Source of the DNA: Celeribacter baekdonensis
GTDB lineage: Bacteria; Pseudomonadota; Alphaproteobacteria; Rhodobacterales; Rhodobacteraceae
Assembly: GCF_900102315.1 (NCBI RefSeq)
Contig: NZ_FNBL01000003.1
Span: 62,001-126,000 of the forward strand
Direction: 5' to 3'
DNA length: 64,000 nucleotides
Under the pieces are notes generated by a model. It was not told the origin of the DNA and made no database searches. It was given only the letters and a program-made list of their open reading frames with translations. The position numbers and the translations under genes were made by a program. Positions 1 through 9,900 of this stretch are shown here, in pieces (the stretch's first letter is position 1; each line of letters begins with the position of its first letter).

Positions 1-1718
1 GCATCACAGGCGTTTTTGACCGCCATACCGTTCAAATCCGTGCCCGACGAGGCGGCGGTGGCGGAGGTGTTGGGAACTTTGCCGGTGTCTGTGGCGGTGA
101 TTTTGACGGTCTCGACCGAGACGCCAAAGACCTGGGCTGCGACCTGCGCGACTTTCAGGAACAGGCCCTGACCCATTTCCGTGCCGCCATGGTTCATGTG
201 GATGGAACCGTCATTATAGACATGGACCAGCGCGCCCGCCTGATTGAGGTGGGTGAGGGTGAAAGAGATGCCGAATTTCACCGGCGAAATCCCAAGGCCC
301 TTTTTGACGATCGGGTTTTCGGCGTTCCATTTCGCCACCGCCTTTTTGCGCGCGGCATAATCGGCATCCTTCAAAAGTCGTTCGGTCATGGCATGAAGGA
401 TGAAATCCTCGACCTCCTGACCATAGGGCGTCAGCTTGCCTCGCGGCGTGAGTTGCCCGCCCGCATGGGCACCATGCCCGGTGTCCGTCTCCGCACCGCC
501 ACGCGACAAAGGATCGCCCACAAGGCTCAGAACATGATCCTCAGGCAGGCCTTCGCCCGCCGTCGGCACCACCATTTCGTCGTAATAATTCAGCCGCCGC
601 ACCTCGGCCGGATCACGGCCCAGCGTGTGGGCGATATGATCCACCACGCGCTCAATCCCCAACACGCCCTGCGGGCCACCAAAACCGCGATAGGCGGTGT
701 TGGATTGCGAATTGGTTTTCAACCGATGGCTTTCAATCCGCGCATTGGGCAGGAAATAGGCATTGTCTGCGTGCAACATGGCACGATCAGCCACGGGCAG
801 GGTCAGGTCCATCGACCATCCGGCCCGCGTGACCTGGACAAACTCGATGCCCTCAATGCGGCCATGTTCATCAAATCCGCAGGTATAGGAGATGCGGAAA
901 TCATGGCGTTTGCCGGTGATGATCATGTCGTCATCGCGGTCATAGCGCATTTTACAGGGCTTGCCCGTGTCGCGCGCGGCGATGGCGCAGGCGATGGCAA
1001 GCCAGTTGCCCTGTGATTCCTTGCCGCCAAACCCGCCGCCCATCCGCCGGGTCTCAACCCGCACCGCATGCATCGGGACATGCAGGGCATGCGCGACCTT
1101 ATGTTGGATCTCTGACGGGTGTTGGGTCGAGGAATAGACCACCATATCCCCGCCCTCTTGTGGCAGGGCGGCGGCGGCTTGGCTTTCGAGGTAGAAATGT
1201 TCTTGGCCACCCATATGCAGCGTGCCTTCGATCACATGGGCGGCGGATTTGATCGCCTCGGCTGCGTCGCCACAGCTGTAAATGCGTGGGCCATCTTCGA
1301 ACCGGCTTTCGGCCGCCAGGGCCTCGTTATAGCCAAACAGCGCGGGTTTCTCATCATAGGTGATCTTGCTCAGCGTGGCGGCTTTGCGGGCCGCATGATG
1401 TGAGGTCGCGACCACCAAGAACACCGGCTGTCCGATATATTGGACTGTGGTGGAGGTGAGCAGCGGTTCATCCCCCAGAGAGGGCGAACAATCGGGGATG
1501 TGATCGCCAAAATCCTCCGCCGTATACACCCGGACCACGCCGGGCGCTGTGCGCACGCGCGACAGGTCCATCGCCGTGATTTCCCCGTGGGCCACTGAGG
1601 AGAGGCCAAAGGCCAGATGCAGCGTGCCCGCGGGCAGCGGGATGTCATCAATATAGCGGGCCTGACCTGTGACATGCAGGCGGGCGGCGTCATGGGGATG
1701 CGAAGACCCAACAGACAT
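1..1718 (-). CDS. xdhB: Xanthine dehydrogenase molybdopterin-binding subunit (partial)
   Basis: Large subunit of xanthine dehydrogenase, which oxidises hypoxanthine and xanthine to urate at a molybdopterin centre. The gene runs off the left window edge, so the C-terminus is missing. The visible 572 residues start [18 protein letters not shown] and contain the family signature segments GGGFGGKE and AYRGFGGPQG, which line the molybdopterin pocket. The start codon overlaps the xdhA stop by one base (TGATG), so the two are translationally coupled in the order xdhA-xdhB. An xdhC maturation gene would be expected further left but lies outside the window. The strong family motifs leave little doubt about identity; hypoxanthine versus another purine as substrate is inferred. 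Confidence 0.93.
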   Translation of the reverse strand, partial: MSVGSSHPHDAARLHVTGQARYIDDIPLPAGTLHLAFGLSSVAHGEITAMDLSRVRTAPGVVRVYTAEDFGDHIPDCSPSLGDEPLLTSTTVQYIGQPVFLVVATSHHAARKAATLSKITYDEKPALFGYNEALAAESRFEDGPRIYSCGDAAEAIKSAAHVIEGTLHMGGQEHFYLESQAAAALPQEGGDMVVYSSTQHPSEIQHKVAHALHVPMHAVRVETRRMGGGFGGKESQGNWLAIACAIAARDTGKPCKMRYDRDDDMIITGKRHDFRISYTCGFDEHGRIEGIEFVQVTRAGWSMDLTLPVADRAMLHADNAYFLPNARIESHRLKTNSQSNTAYRGFGGPQGVLGIERVVDHIAHTLGRDPAEVRRLNYYDEMVVPTAGEGLPEDHVLSLVGDPLSRGGAETDTGHGAHAGGQLTPRGKLTPYGQEVEDFILHAMTERLLKDADYAARKKAVAKWNAENPIVKKGLGISPVKFGISFTLTHLNQAGALVHVYNDGSIHMNHGGTEMGQGLFLKVAQVAAQVFGVSVETVKITATDTGKVPNTSATAASSGTDLNGMAVKNACD

Positions 1719-3079
1719 CACACGCCCTCCTTGATCGAGAGGACCGAGGTCGCGAGGCCAGACCGTTCGGCATAAAGCCGACGCAGCATGTTTTGCGCCG
1801 CTGTCAGGCGATAGCCTGCGGAGGCGCGCATGTCGCTCATCGGGGTGTAATCCTTGGCAAAGGCGGGCAGGGCGGCGGCAATGGTAGCTTCGCTCCAGGG
1901 CTGACCGATCAAAGCCGCCTCAACGGTTTTGGCCCGCGCAGGGGTTCCGGCCATGCCGCCAAAGGCGATCACCGCGCTGCTGATGATCCCGTTCTCAACT
2001 GCGATATTGAACGCGCCGCAGACGGCGGAAATATCCTGATCGAACCGTTTGGAGAGCTTGTAAACGGCAAGATTGGTCAGCCCGGTTTTGGGCACGGTGA
2101 TGCTCTCGACAAATTCAGACGGCTGACGGTCCTGTTTGCCATAGGCGATAAAGAATGCTTCCAGCGGGATCCTGCGCTGATCCTCACCTTTGCGTAGGGT
2201 CACGCTGGCCCCTGCGGCAATCAGCGGTGGCGGGCTGTCGCCAATCGGCGAGCCGTTGGCGATATTGCCGCCCAACGTGGCGGCGGCACGCACTTGGGTC
2301 GAGGCAAAGCGGCGGAACATCTCGGACAGCGAGGGCGCATAGGGTTTGAACAGGGCGATCAGATCGGCGATGGGGGTCATGGCTTTGATCTCAAACGCGT
2401 CCTCCGTCTCGGTGATGCCCGTAAGATCGGTGACGCCATTCAGGAAAATCACCTCGTCCAAATCGCGCATCTGTTTGGTCACCCAAAGCCCGACATCGGT
2501 GGCCCCGGCGATCAAGGTCGCATTGGGGCGCAGGCCGTAAAGTGCTGCCAATTCGTCCACCGTTTCGGGGCGCTGCACCACGGCGGGGGCGGCAAAGGGA
2601 ATATGTTCAAAGCCTTCGGGCACAGGTGCGGTTTCGGCTTTTTGTGCGGCGCGCAGGATCGGCGCATAGCCGGTACAGCGACACAGATTGCCCGCGAGAA
2701 TGTCTTCGTGGTTGGTCTCGCCGCGCGCATGGGCCGTGGCCATCGACATGATAAAGCCGGGGGTGCAAAAGCCGCATTGGCTGCCGTGTTCTTCGATCAT
2801 CGCGCTTTGCACCGGGTGCAGCGTGTCGCCTTTGGACAGGCCCTCGACCGTGGTGACGGATTTTCCATGAAGCTGTGGCAGGAACAGGATACAGGCATTG
2901 AGGGGCTTTTTGCCGCTCTCATCCTCGACCATGACGGTGCAGGCTCCGCAATCGCCCTCGTTGCAGCCCTCTTTGGTGCCACACAGGCCGCGCCCTTCGC
3001 GCAGGTAATCCAGTAAGGTGCGGGTTGCGGGTTCGTGCGTGTGAACGATCTCGCCGTTGAGCCGAAAAGTGATCTCCAT
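1718..3079 (-). CDS. xdhA: Xanthine dehydrogenase small subunit (2Fe-2S and FAD domains)
   Basis: Small subunit (453 aa) that takes electrons from the molybdenum subunit and passes them through two 2Fe-2S clusters to FAD and then NAD+. The N-terminal plant-type ferredoxin domain shows [15 protein letters not shown], the second cluster domain shows QCGFCTPGF and NLCRCTGY, and a CO-dehydrogenase-type FAD domain follows ([28 protein letters not shown]). Length fits bacterial XdhA. It is the first gene of the xdhAB unit and is divergent from dnaE across about 230 bp that must carry both promoters. Confidence 0.95.
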   Translation of the reverse strand: MEITFRLNGEIVHTHEPATRTLLDYLREGRGLCGTKEGCNEGDCGACTVMVEDESGKKPLNACILFLPQLHGKSVTTVEGLSKGDTLHPVQSAMIEEHGSQCGFCTPGFIMSMATAHARGETNHEDILAGNLCRCTGYAPILRAAQKAETAPVPEGFEHIPFAAPAVVQRPETVDELAALYGLRPNATLIAGATDVGLWVTKQMRDLDEVIFLNGVTDLTGITETEDAFEIKAMTPIADLIALFKPYAPSLSEMFRRFASTQVRAAATLGGNIANGSPIGDSPPPLIAAGASVTLRKGEDQRRIPLEAFFIAYGKQDRQPSEFVESITVPKTGLTNLAVYKLSKRFDQDISAVCGAFNIAVENGIISSAVIAFGGMAGTPARAKTVEAALIGQPWSEATIAAALPAFAKDYTPMSDMRASAGYRLTAAQNMLRRLYAERSGLATSVLSIKEGV

Positions 3080-3310
3080 CGTGTCAGACCTACCGCTTTC
3101 TCTTTATGACAGACGCGTCCGATGCGGTGGAAAACGCGTGCCCTTCCGGGTCAGAAAACCGGGATGGGCGGCAATTTGCAAGGGTTTCCGACGCTACCCC
3201 TGCACAGAGTTTGAACGTTTGGTGAAAAACTGAGCGCTTTGGGGTGGATCAAAGAGCTGTGGACAAGAGGCGTTTTGCACTTGGCGGCGGTTGTCGCCAT
3301 GCGTTAGCTT

Positions 3311-6300
3311 ATGCCTCAAATGAGCAGTCCCTCCTTCATCCATCTTCGGGTTCATACCGAATACTCGCTTCTCGAAGGCGCGATGCGGCTTAAGAAATTA
3401 AGTGGCATGGTCACCGATATGGGCATGCCCGCCGTGGCGGTCACTGACACCAACAACCTGTTTTGCGCGCTGGAGTTTTCCGAATACGCCAAAGGTGCCG
3501 GGGTTCAGCCGATCATTGGCTGTCAGGTGGATGTGGCTTTTGCCGAAGCAGAGCCGGGTGAGCGGGCCAAGCCGCCCGCGCCTGTCGTTTTGTTGGCGCA
3601 AAACGAACAGGGCTACGCGCATCTGATGAAGCTCAATTCCTGCCTCTACATCGACAAACACGGCGCTCTGCCGCAGGTCACGGTGGAGGAGTTGGAACGC
3701 TATTCCGCGGGGTTGATTTGCCTCACCGGCGGCGCGTTGGGCCCGATTGGGCGGATGATCACCGAGCATCATAAACCGCAGGCCCGCGCGCTGTTGCAGC
3801 GCTTCAAGGAGATCTATCCAAACCGGCTTTACGTCGAATTGCAACGCCATCCGGGCGAAGACGGCCAGCACACCGAAGCCGAGCGGGCGACCGAGCGTTC
3901 CTTTGTCGAATGGGCCTATGATCTGGGCCTGCCCTTGGTGGCGACCAATGATGTCTATTTCCCGAAAGCGGAGATGTATGAGGCCCATGATGCCCTGATT
4001 TGCATCGCGGAAGGGGCCTATGTCGATCAATCCGAGCCGCGCCGCCGCCTGACGGATCAGCATTATTTCAAAACGCCTGCGGAAATGGTGGCGCTCTTTG
4101 CCGATCTGCCAGAAGCGACCTTAAACACGGTTGAAATTGCCAAGCGTTGTGCGTTCAAGGCCTATAAACGCGACCCGATCTTGCCGAAATTCGCCGATGA
4201 TGAGGTCGAGGAGCTGCGCAAACAGGCGTGGGAGGGGCTTGAGGCCCGATTGGCGGTGATCGAACCCGCCGCCCCGCGCGAGGAATATGATGCGCGGCTC
4301 AAATTCGAGCTTGGCATCATCGAGCAGATGGGCTTCCCCGGCTACTTTCTGATCGTGGCCGATTTTATCAAATGGGGCAAAGAACAAGGCATCCCGGTGG
4401 GGCCGGGCCGGGGCTCCGGGGCGGGCTCTCTGGTCGCCTATGTGCTGACCGTCACGGATCTTGACCCGCTGCGCTATTCCTTGCTGTTCGAACGGTTTTT
4501 GAATCCCGAACGTGTGTCGATGCCTGACTTTGACATCGACTTTTGCATGGATCGCCGCGAAGAGGTGATCCGCTACGTTCAGCAAAAATACGGTCGCGAC
4601 AAGGTTGGCCAGATCATCACCTTTGGTGCGCTTTTGTCCAAAGCCGCCGTGCGTGACATCGGTCGGGTGTTGCAAATGCCCTATGGTCAGGTGGATCGCC
4701 TGTCAAAATTGATCCCGGTGGAGGGGGTCAAACCCGTCTCCATTCACCAAGCGTTGATTGACGAGCCGCGCCTGCGCGAAGAGGCCAAAAACGAAGAGGT
4801 CGTGGACCGGCTTTTGACCTATGGCCAACAGGTCGAGGGGCTGTTGCGCAACGCCTCCACCCACGCGGCCGGTGTGGTGATTGGCGATCGTCCGATTGAC
4901 GAATTGGTGCCGCTTTACCAAGATCCGCGCTCTGACATGCCCGCGACCCAGTTCAATATGAAATGGGTCGAACAGGCTGGTTTGGTGAAATTTGACTTTT
5001 TGGGTCTTAAAACCCTGACCGTGATCCAATCGGCGATGAACCTGATTTTCAAATCGGGTCGGCCTTTGCATGTCGCGGCCGACGGCACCACGCTTTATGA
5101 GCCACCCGAGGGCGCGGAAAACGAGATCAACCTCATCCCGCTCGATGATGAAAAGACCTATAAGCTCTATTCAGACGCCAAAACGGTTGCGGTGTTTCAG
5201 GTGGAAAGTTCGGGCATGATGACCGCTCTGCGCCAGATGAAGCCGACCTGCATTGAGGACATCGTCGCCCTTGTGGCGCTCTATCGTCCCGGTCCGATGG
5301 AGAACATTCCGACCTATTGCGACGTGAAACATGGTCGCAAGAAATTGGAATCGGTGCACCCGACGATTGACCACATTCTGGCCGAGACCCAAGGCATCAT
5401 CGTGTATCAGGAACAGGTGATGCAGATCGCTCAGGTCATGGCGGGCTATTCGCTTGGCGGTGCGGATTTGCTGCGCCGTGCCATGGGGAAAAAGATCAAA
5501 GAGGCGATGGACGCCGAACGCCCGAAATTCGAGGCGGGGGCGGCGCAAAACGGCGTTGATAAGAAAAAGGCCTCTGAAGTCTTCGACCTGTTGGAAAAAT
5601 TTGCCAACTACGGGTTCAACAAATCCCACGCGGCGGCCTATGCGGTGGTGTCCTATCAAACCGGCTGGCTCAAGGCGAACCACCCGGTTGAATTCATGGC
5701 CGGCGTCATGAATTGCGATATTCACCTCACCGACAAATTGGCGATCTATGCCGAAGAGGTGCGTCGCGGTCTTGAGATCGAGATCATTCCACCCTGTGTG
5801 AATCGCTCTTTGGCGACGTTCGATGTGGTCGATCAGAAACTGGTCTATGCGCTGGGCGCGCTCAAAAACGTTGGTGGCGAGGCGATGCAATTGATCGTGC
5901 GGGCGCGGGACGCGGGCAAGCCGTTCGTCACCCTGTTTGATTTTGCCCGCCGGGTCGATTTGAAACGGGTCGGCAAACGGCCTTTGGAAATGTTGGCGCG
6001 CGCCGGGGCGTTTGATCTTTTGGACCCGAACCGCCGCCGGGTGTTCGAAAGCCTTGATCCCTTGGTGCAATATTCCGCCGCGATCCATGACCAAAAGGCC
6101 TCGAACCAAGTGTCGCTGTTTGGCGATGCGGGGGACGACCTGCCAGAGCCGCGGCTGTCTCCGGTGGGGGATTGGGTCGCCTCTGAGCGCCTGATGGAAG
6201 AGCAAAAGGCCATTGGGTTTTTCCTCTCCGGTCACCCGCTTGATGACTACGCAAGTGCTTTGCGACGCAAGAAGATCGGTACCATCGCGGACGCTCAGGC

Positions 6301-6835
6301 CAAGGCCGAGGCCGAAGGCTCCGCCATCGTCAAGGTCGGTGTCATGGTGTCGGGCTTTCGCGAGATGAAATCCGGCAAAGGCACCCGCTATTTCCGCATG
6401 AACATTTCCGACAGCACCGGCCAATTGTCCGGCATCGCCATGTTCCCGCGCAAAGATGATTTCGACAGCTCAAGGCAGGTGTTTGAAACCACGGATAAGG
6501 TTGTCGTCACGCTGGAAGGGCGGTTCAACGACGGTCAATTTGATCCCACCATTCGCTCGGTTGGCCCGATGGAAGCCGTCGTGGCCGATGCGGGGGGCGT
6601 GGGCTTGCGGATTTTCTGCGACGATGTGGTGGCGATTGCGCAGGTCGGTGATCTGTTGACCCGCACCACCCGCGAGGCCAAGCAACCGGCACGCGGGGCT
6701 GTGGCCTTTTGCATCATGGCACCGGATTATCCCAACGAAGTCGACATCGACATTCCACAATCCTTTGTTATAACACCCGAAATCAAAGGAGCGATCAAAT
6801 CGCTCGACGGGGTTGTGATGGTGGAGGATCTGTGA
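3311..6835 (+). CDS. dnaE: DNA polymerase III subunit alpha
   Basis: Catalytic subunit of the replicative polymerase, 1174 aa, usual DnaE1 length. The order is a PHP domain at the N-terminus (FIHLRVHTEYSLLEGA), the C-family polymerase core with the catalytic aspartates in PDFDIDFCMDRR (about residues 405-416) and FDFLGLKT, an HhH region, and an OB-fold near the C-terminus (IVKVGVMVSGFREMKSGKG). A second ATG three codons downstream is also possible as the start. The stop overlaps the ATG of the next gene (TGATG), so the lipoprotein behind it is probably co-translated. Confidence 0.97.
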   Translation: MPQMSSPSFIHLRVHTEYSLLEGAMRLKKLSGMVTDMGMPAVAVTDTNNLFCALEFSEYAKGAGVQPIIGCQVDVAFAEAEPGERAKPPAPVVLLAQNEQGYAHLMKLNSCLYIDKHGALPQVTVEELERYSAGLICLTGGALGPIGRMITEHHKPQARALLQRFKEIYPNRLYVELQRHPGEDGQHTEAERATERSFVEWAYDLGLPLVATNDVYFPKAEMYEAHDALICIAEGAYVDQSEPRRRLTDQHYFKTPAEMVALFADLPEATLNTVEIAKRCAFKAYKRDPILPKFADDEVEELRKQAWEGLEARLAVIEPAAPREEYDARLKFELGIIEQMGFPGYFLIVADFIKWGKEQGIPVGPGRGSGAGSLVAYVLTVTDLDPLRYSLLFERFLNPERVSMPDFDIDFCMDRREEVIRYVQQKYGRDKVGQIITFGALLSKAAVRDIGRVLQMPYGQVDRLSKLIPVEGVKPVSIHQALIDEPRLREEAKNEEVVDRLLTYGQQVEGLLRNASTHAAGVVIGDRPIDELVPLYQDPRSDMPATQFNMKWVEQAGLVKFDFLGLKTLTVIQSAMNLIFKSGRPLHVAADGTTLYEPPEGAENEINLIPLDDEKTYKLYSDAKTVAVFQVESSGMMTALRQMKPTCIEDIVALVALYRPGPMENIPTYCDVKHGRKKLESVHPTIDHILAETQGIIVYQEQVMQIAQVMAGYSLGGADLLRRAMGKKIKEAMDAERPKFEAGAAQNGVDKKKASEVFDLLEKFANYGFNKSHAAAYAVVSYQTGWLKANHPVEFMAGVMNCDIHLTDKLAIYAEEVRRGLEIEIIPPCVNRSLATFDVVDQKLVYALGALKNVGGEAMQLIVRARDAGKPFVTLFDFARRVDLKRVGKRPLEMLARAGAFDLLDPNRRRVFESLDPLVQYSAAIHDQKASNQVSLFGDAGDDLPEPRLSPVGDWVASERLMEEQKAIGFFLSGHPLDDYASALRRKKIGTIADAQAKAEAEGSAIVKVGVMVSGFREMKSGKGTRYFRMNISDSTGQLSGIAMFPRKDDFDSSRQVFETTDKVVVTLEGRFNDGQFDPTIRSVGPMEAVVADAGGVGLRIFCDDVVAIAQVGDLLTRTTREAKQPARGAVAFCIMAPDYPNEVDIDIPQSFVITPEIKGAIKSLDGVVMVEDL

Positions 6836-7974
6836 TGACGGCGAGGCTTTCGGTTTATGTGCTGGCGGCCAGCGTGGCCTTGTCTGGCTGTCAGCTTCAG
6901 AGCCCAACAGACCCGCCGATTTCCAACACTGATGTGCCTGCCGCAGGCTACTCTCAGGCGCAATTGTCCCGCGCCTTTGCCGCCGCCGCAGAGGTCGCCG
7001 CAGAGGTCGCCGCAGAGGCCGCCGAAGCCGAGGACACCGCTGAGACGGGTGAAAAGCCGGGTCAGCCAAAGGGACTTTTCGCCTTTTTGAAACCCAGGGA
7101 TGAGGCCTCGCCGCTGACCGGCACCGAGATCGAGGTGGTGGCGGGCACATCCCCTGAGGAGAACGCAACCTTGATTGCGATGCCTGAGACGGTAGATCAG
7201 GCCGTGGATGAGGCACAGGACGTTCCGGTGAAAAAGGCCAATACCGGCGGGCTCTTTGCGTTCTTGAAACCGAAACACCCGGCTGCGCCCTCTGCTCTCG
7301 CTGAAACGGAACCCTTTGCGGCGCGGCCAGAGACACATGGCGTCCCCGCTGTGCTTCCGGTGCCAGATGAGACCTCCGATGTCGCTGTGGCCCCTGAGAC
7401 CCCTCAGACCCCTGCGCCCACAACCTCTGCGGTGCCGAAAAAGCCTCTGTTTGGGTTCTTGACCCCCAAGGCCACGCACGCCGCCCCGAAGTCCACGGTT
7501 CAGCCCGGCGAGATTCTGCCCTTTGGCGAGGTTGGCATCGCTTGCGAAGTCAACAAACGCAGCATGGGGTATGAGGTCGATCAGTTCCCGCGCGAGGGCA
7601 CGACCGTTTGGCGGCTTTTTGATACCGACCCGGCCAACACCGGGCCACGCACACAGTTTATAACCGGCTTTGCCGATGGCTGCCCGCGTCAGGTGACGGC
7701 GGCTTTGGTGATGTTCGGCGCGGCGGACCTGCATGAGGTGTTGCGCTATTCCGAAGGCGATGACCGCGAATGGACCAAGGCCGACAAAAGCTATGAGGCG
7801 ATCAAATCCGCAACCTGTGGCGTGAAGCGCAAACAACGCTGTCCGGCGGATAAGATCGGGCTTTTGGAGAAACAATTGGCCTTTGTGTCAGTCTATCCGA
7901 CCTTTGGCGCGCCGAAAGGGTGGTTGGAATTGTTGCTCCACAATGGCGATGTCATGTCCGAAGAGATCCGCTGA
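6835..7974 (+). CDS. Alanine-rich lipoprotein with three LFxFLxPK repeats
   Basis: Predicted 379-aa lipoprotein of unknown function. The start was set at the ATG overlapping the dnaE stop, which gives a clean type II signal peptide ending in a lipobox LSGC with the lipidated cysteine at residue 19. A low-complexity Ala/Glu stretch follows. Three short repeats, GLFAFLKPR (about 80-88), GLFAFLKPK (139-147) and PLFGFLTPK (204-212), are spaced about 60 residues apart in a Pro/Ala/Glu-rich linker. The C-terminal 160 residues form a cysteine-containing globular domain (IACEVNKRSMGYEVDQFP onward). The linker could span the periplasm or cell wall. I know no function; coupling to dnaE may be only positional. 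Confidence 0.85.
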   Translation: MTARLSVYVLAASVALSGCQLQSPTDPPISNTDVPAAGYSQAQLSRAFAAAAEVAAEVAAEAAEAEDTAETGEKPGQPKGLFAFLKPRDEASPLTGTEIEVVAGTSPEENATLIAMPETVDQAVDEAQDVPVKKANTGGLFAFLKPKHPAAPSALAETEPFAARPETHGVPAVLPVPDETSDVAVAPETPQTPAPTTSAVPKKPLFGFLTPKATHAAPKSTVQPGEILPFGEVGIACEVNKRSMGYEVDQFPREGTTVWRLFDTDPANTGPRTQFITGFADGCPRQVTAALVMFGAADLHEVLRYSEGDDREWTKADKSYEAIKSATCGVKRKQRCPADKIGLLEKQLAFVSVYPTFGAPKGWLELLLHNGDVMSEEIR

Positions 7975-7993
7975 AGCGTATAAGCTTTGGCCA

Positions 7994-8012
7994 TATTTTC
8001 CGACGGAAAATA
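7994..8012. terminator. Hairpin between convergent genes
   Basis: Perfect 8-bp inverted repeat TATTTTCC-GAC-GGAAAATA in the 55-bp gap between the ends of the lipoprotein gene and slyX. The A/T flanks could act as a weak bidirectional terminator. There is no long T-tract. Confidence 0.45.
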
Positions 8013-8029
8013 GACTTTCACCAATGCCT

Positions 8030-8242
8030 TTACCAATGCGGCGGACGTTGATCGGCCAAGGCCACGGTGCCCTCGCCATCGGACTGACGCACCGCTTCCG
8101 CCTGCATCAACATCCCAAGACGCCGACCGATCACTTCGATTTCGCGTTCTTGCCGGGCGACAATATCGGACAGCTCATCCACCGTTTTGCTCAGATGCGC
8201 GACCTGTTCCTCAAGCGCGAGGGTGCGATTTTCGGTACTCAT
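8030..8242 (-). CDS. slyX: SlyX-like coiled-coil protein
   Basis: Small 70-aa protein of the SlyX family, whose function is unknown. It is almost entirely one alpha helix with heptad hydrophobics (LEEQVAHLSKTVDELSDIV), a variable middle, and the family's typical C-terminal PPHW (PPHY in enterobacteria). The start is the ATG preceded by GGGAGAG at good spacing; the longer upstream reading frame is not supported. It stands alone, convergent with the lipoprotein gene and divergent from hisS. Confidence 0.85.
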   Translation of the reverse strand: MSTENRTLALEEQVAHLSKTVDELSDIVARQEREIEVIGRRLGMLMQAEAVRQSDGEGTVALADQRPPHW

Positions 8243-8400
8243 TCTGGCTCTCCCTGTGAGGTATCTGTGACGTGATGTGACCTGTGGTCCAATGATACGG
8301 CGGTTTGTCCCGGTTTTCACCCGTCGGATGCGGTCCCCGGCTTGCCCCTTTGGCCCCCGTGGGCTATGCCGCATCCCGTGACAGACGTAAAGGACAGGCC

Positions 8401-9900
8401 ATGGCCAAGCCCAAGAAAACCCCACGCCCCAAGGCGATCACGCCCAAAGGCTTTCGCGATTATTTTGGCACCGAGGTGACCGAACGCAAAGCCATGCTCG
8501 ATCAGATTGCGGCAGTCTATCATCTATACGGCTTTGAGGCGCTCGAAACCTCGGCGGTGGAGACGGTGGAGGCACTTGGCAAATTCCTACCCGATGTGGA
8601 TCGCCCGAATGTGGGGGTCTTTGCCTGGCAAGAGGAACCTGAGGCGGAAAAGCCCGGTGATTGGTTGGCGCTGCGCTATGACATGACCGCGCCTTTGGCC
8701 CGCGTGGCCGCGCAGTATCGCAATGAGTTGCCTTTCCCCTATCGCCGTTACGCGATGGGGCCGGTCTGGCGCAATGAAAAGCCCGGACCCGGACGGTTCC
8801 GTCAGTTTTATCAATGCGATGCGGACACTGTGGGCGCACCTTCCGTGGCCGCAGACGCCGAGATTTGCGCCATGCTGTCGGACACGCTTGAGGCCGTTGG
8901 CATCCCGCGCGGCGATTACATCATCCGCGTCAACAACCGCAAGGTTTTGGACGGCGTGTTGGAGGCGGCGGGTCTGCCCGACACAGAGGAATTCGCCGAT
9001 GTGCGCGGCATCGTGTTGCGCACGATTGATAAGCACGACAAATTTGGCGATGACGGTGTTATGGCTTTGTTGACCGAAGGCCGCAAAGATGAGAGCGGCG
9101 ATTTCACCAAAGGTGCGGGTCTTGCGACCACGCAGGTCGACTTGATCTTGGGCTTTGTCAACGGTCGCCAAGCGGACAACGATGCAACGATTGCGCGCCT
9201 TGGCGCGTTGGTCGAAGGGTCGCAAACCGGGGTGGATGGCGTCGATGAACTGCGCCAGATCGCCGATCTTCTGGCCGGGCAGGGCTATGGCCCCGATCGC
9301 ATCGTGATTGATCCGGCGGTTGTGCGGGGCTTGGGCTATTACACCGGGCCGGTCTATGAGGCCGAACTGACCTTTCAGATCGAAGATGAAAAAGGCCGGG
9401 TGCGCGATTTTGGCTCGGTTGCGGGCGGCGGTCGCTACGACGATCTGGTCAAACGCTTTACCGGCCAAGAGGTGCCCGCCACGGGCATGTCCATCGGTGT
9501 TGACCGGCTTTTGGCCGCGCTGACCGCCAAGGGCCGGATGGGTGCCCCCGCGCAGGGTCCGGTTGTGGTCACGGTGATGGATCGCGACCGGATGAATGAT
9601 TACATGGCGATGGTCACGGAACTGCGCCAAGCGGGCATTCGCGCCGAAGTGTACCTTGGCAATCCAAAGAATTTTGGCAACCAGCTCAAATACGCCGACA
9701 AACGGATGAGCCCGGTGGCGATCATTCAGGGCGGCGATGAAGAGGCCAAGGGCGTGGTGCAGATCAAGGACCTGATCCTTGGCACCAAACTGGCGCAAAA
9801 CGCCTCGCTTGAGGAATGGAAAGACCGCCCGAACCAATTCGAAGTGCCCCGTGGCGAGATGGTCGCCAAGGTGCGCGAGATCATTGAAAGCTATTCCTGA
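8401..9900 (+). CDS. hisS: Histidine--tRNA ligase
   Basis: Class II aminoacyl-tRNA synthetase charging tRNA-His, 499 aa. The ATG preceded by AAAGGA was chosen; an upstream in-frame start would add 32 residues without similarity. Class II motifs are visible: motif 2 around [20 protein letters not shown] and the histidine-specific segment [14 protein letters not shown], then motif 3 around GGGRYDDL with [11 protein letters not shown]-terminal anticodon-binding domain follows. The stop overlaps the hisZ start by one base, giving a hisS-hisZ-hisG unit as is common in Rhodobacterales. Confidence 0.96.
   Translation: MAKPKKTPRPKAITPKGFRDYFGTEVTERKAMLDQIAAVYHLYGFEALETSAVETVEALGKFLPDVDRPNVGVFAWQEEPEAEKPGDWLALRYDMTAPLARVAAQYRNELPFPYRRYAMGPVWRNEKPGPGRFRQFYQCDADTVGAPSVAADAEICAMLSDTLEAVGIPRGDYIIRVNNRKVLDGVLEAAGLPDTEEFADVRGIVLRTIDKHDKFGDDGVMALLTEGRKDESGDFTKGAGLATTQVDLILGFVNGRQADNDATIARLGALVEGSQTGVDGVDELRQIADLLAGQGYGPDRIVIDPAVVRGLGYYTGPVYEAELTFQIEDEKGRVRDFGSVAGGGRYDDLVKRFTGQEVPATGMSIGVDRLLAALTAKGRMGAPAQGPVVVTVMDRDRMNDYMAMVTELRQAGIRAEVYLGNPKNFGNQLKYADKRMSPVAIIQGGDEEAKGVVQIKDLILGTKLAQNASLEEWKDRPNQFEVPRGEMVAKVREIIESYS

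Noticed and set aside
3080-3310. Small gene or RNA between xdhA and dnaE
   Set aside because: No frame with a ribosome site and no stable structure; it reads as a divergent promoter region.
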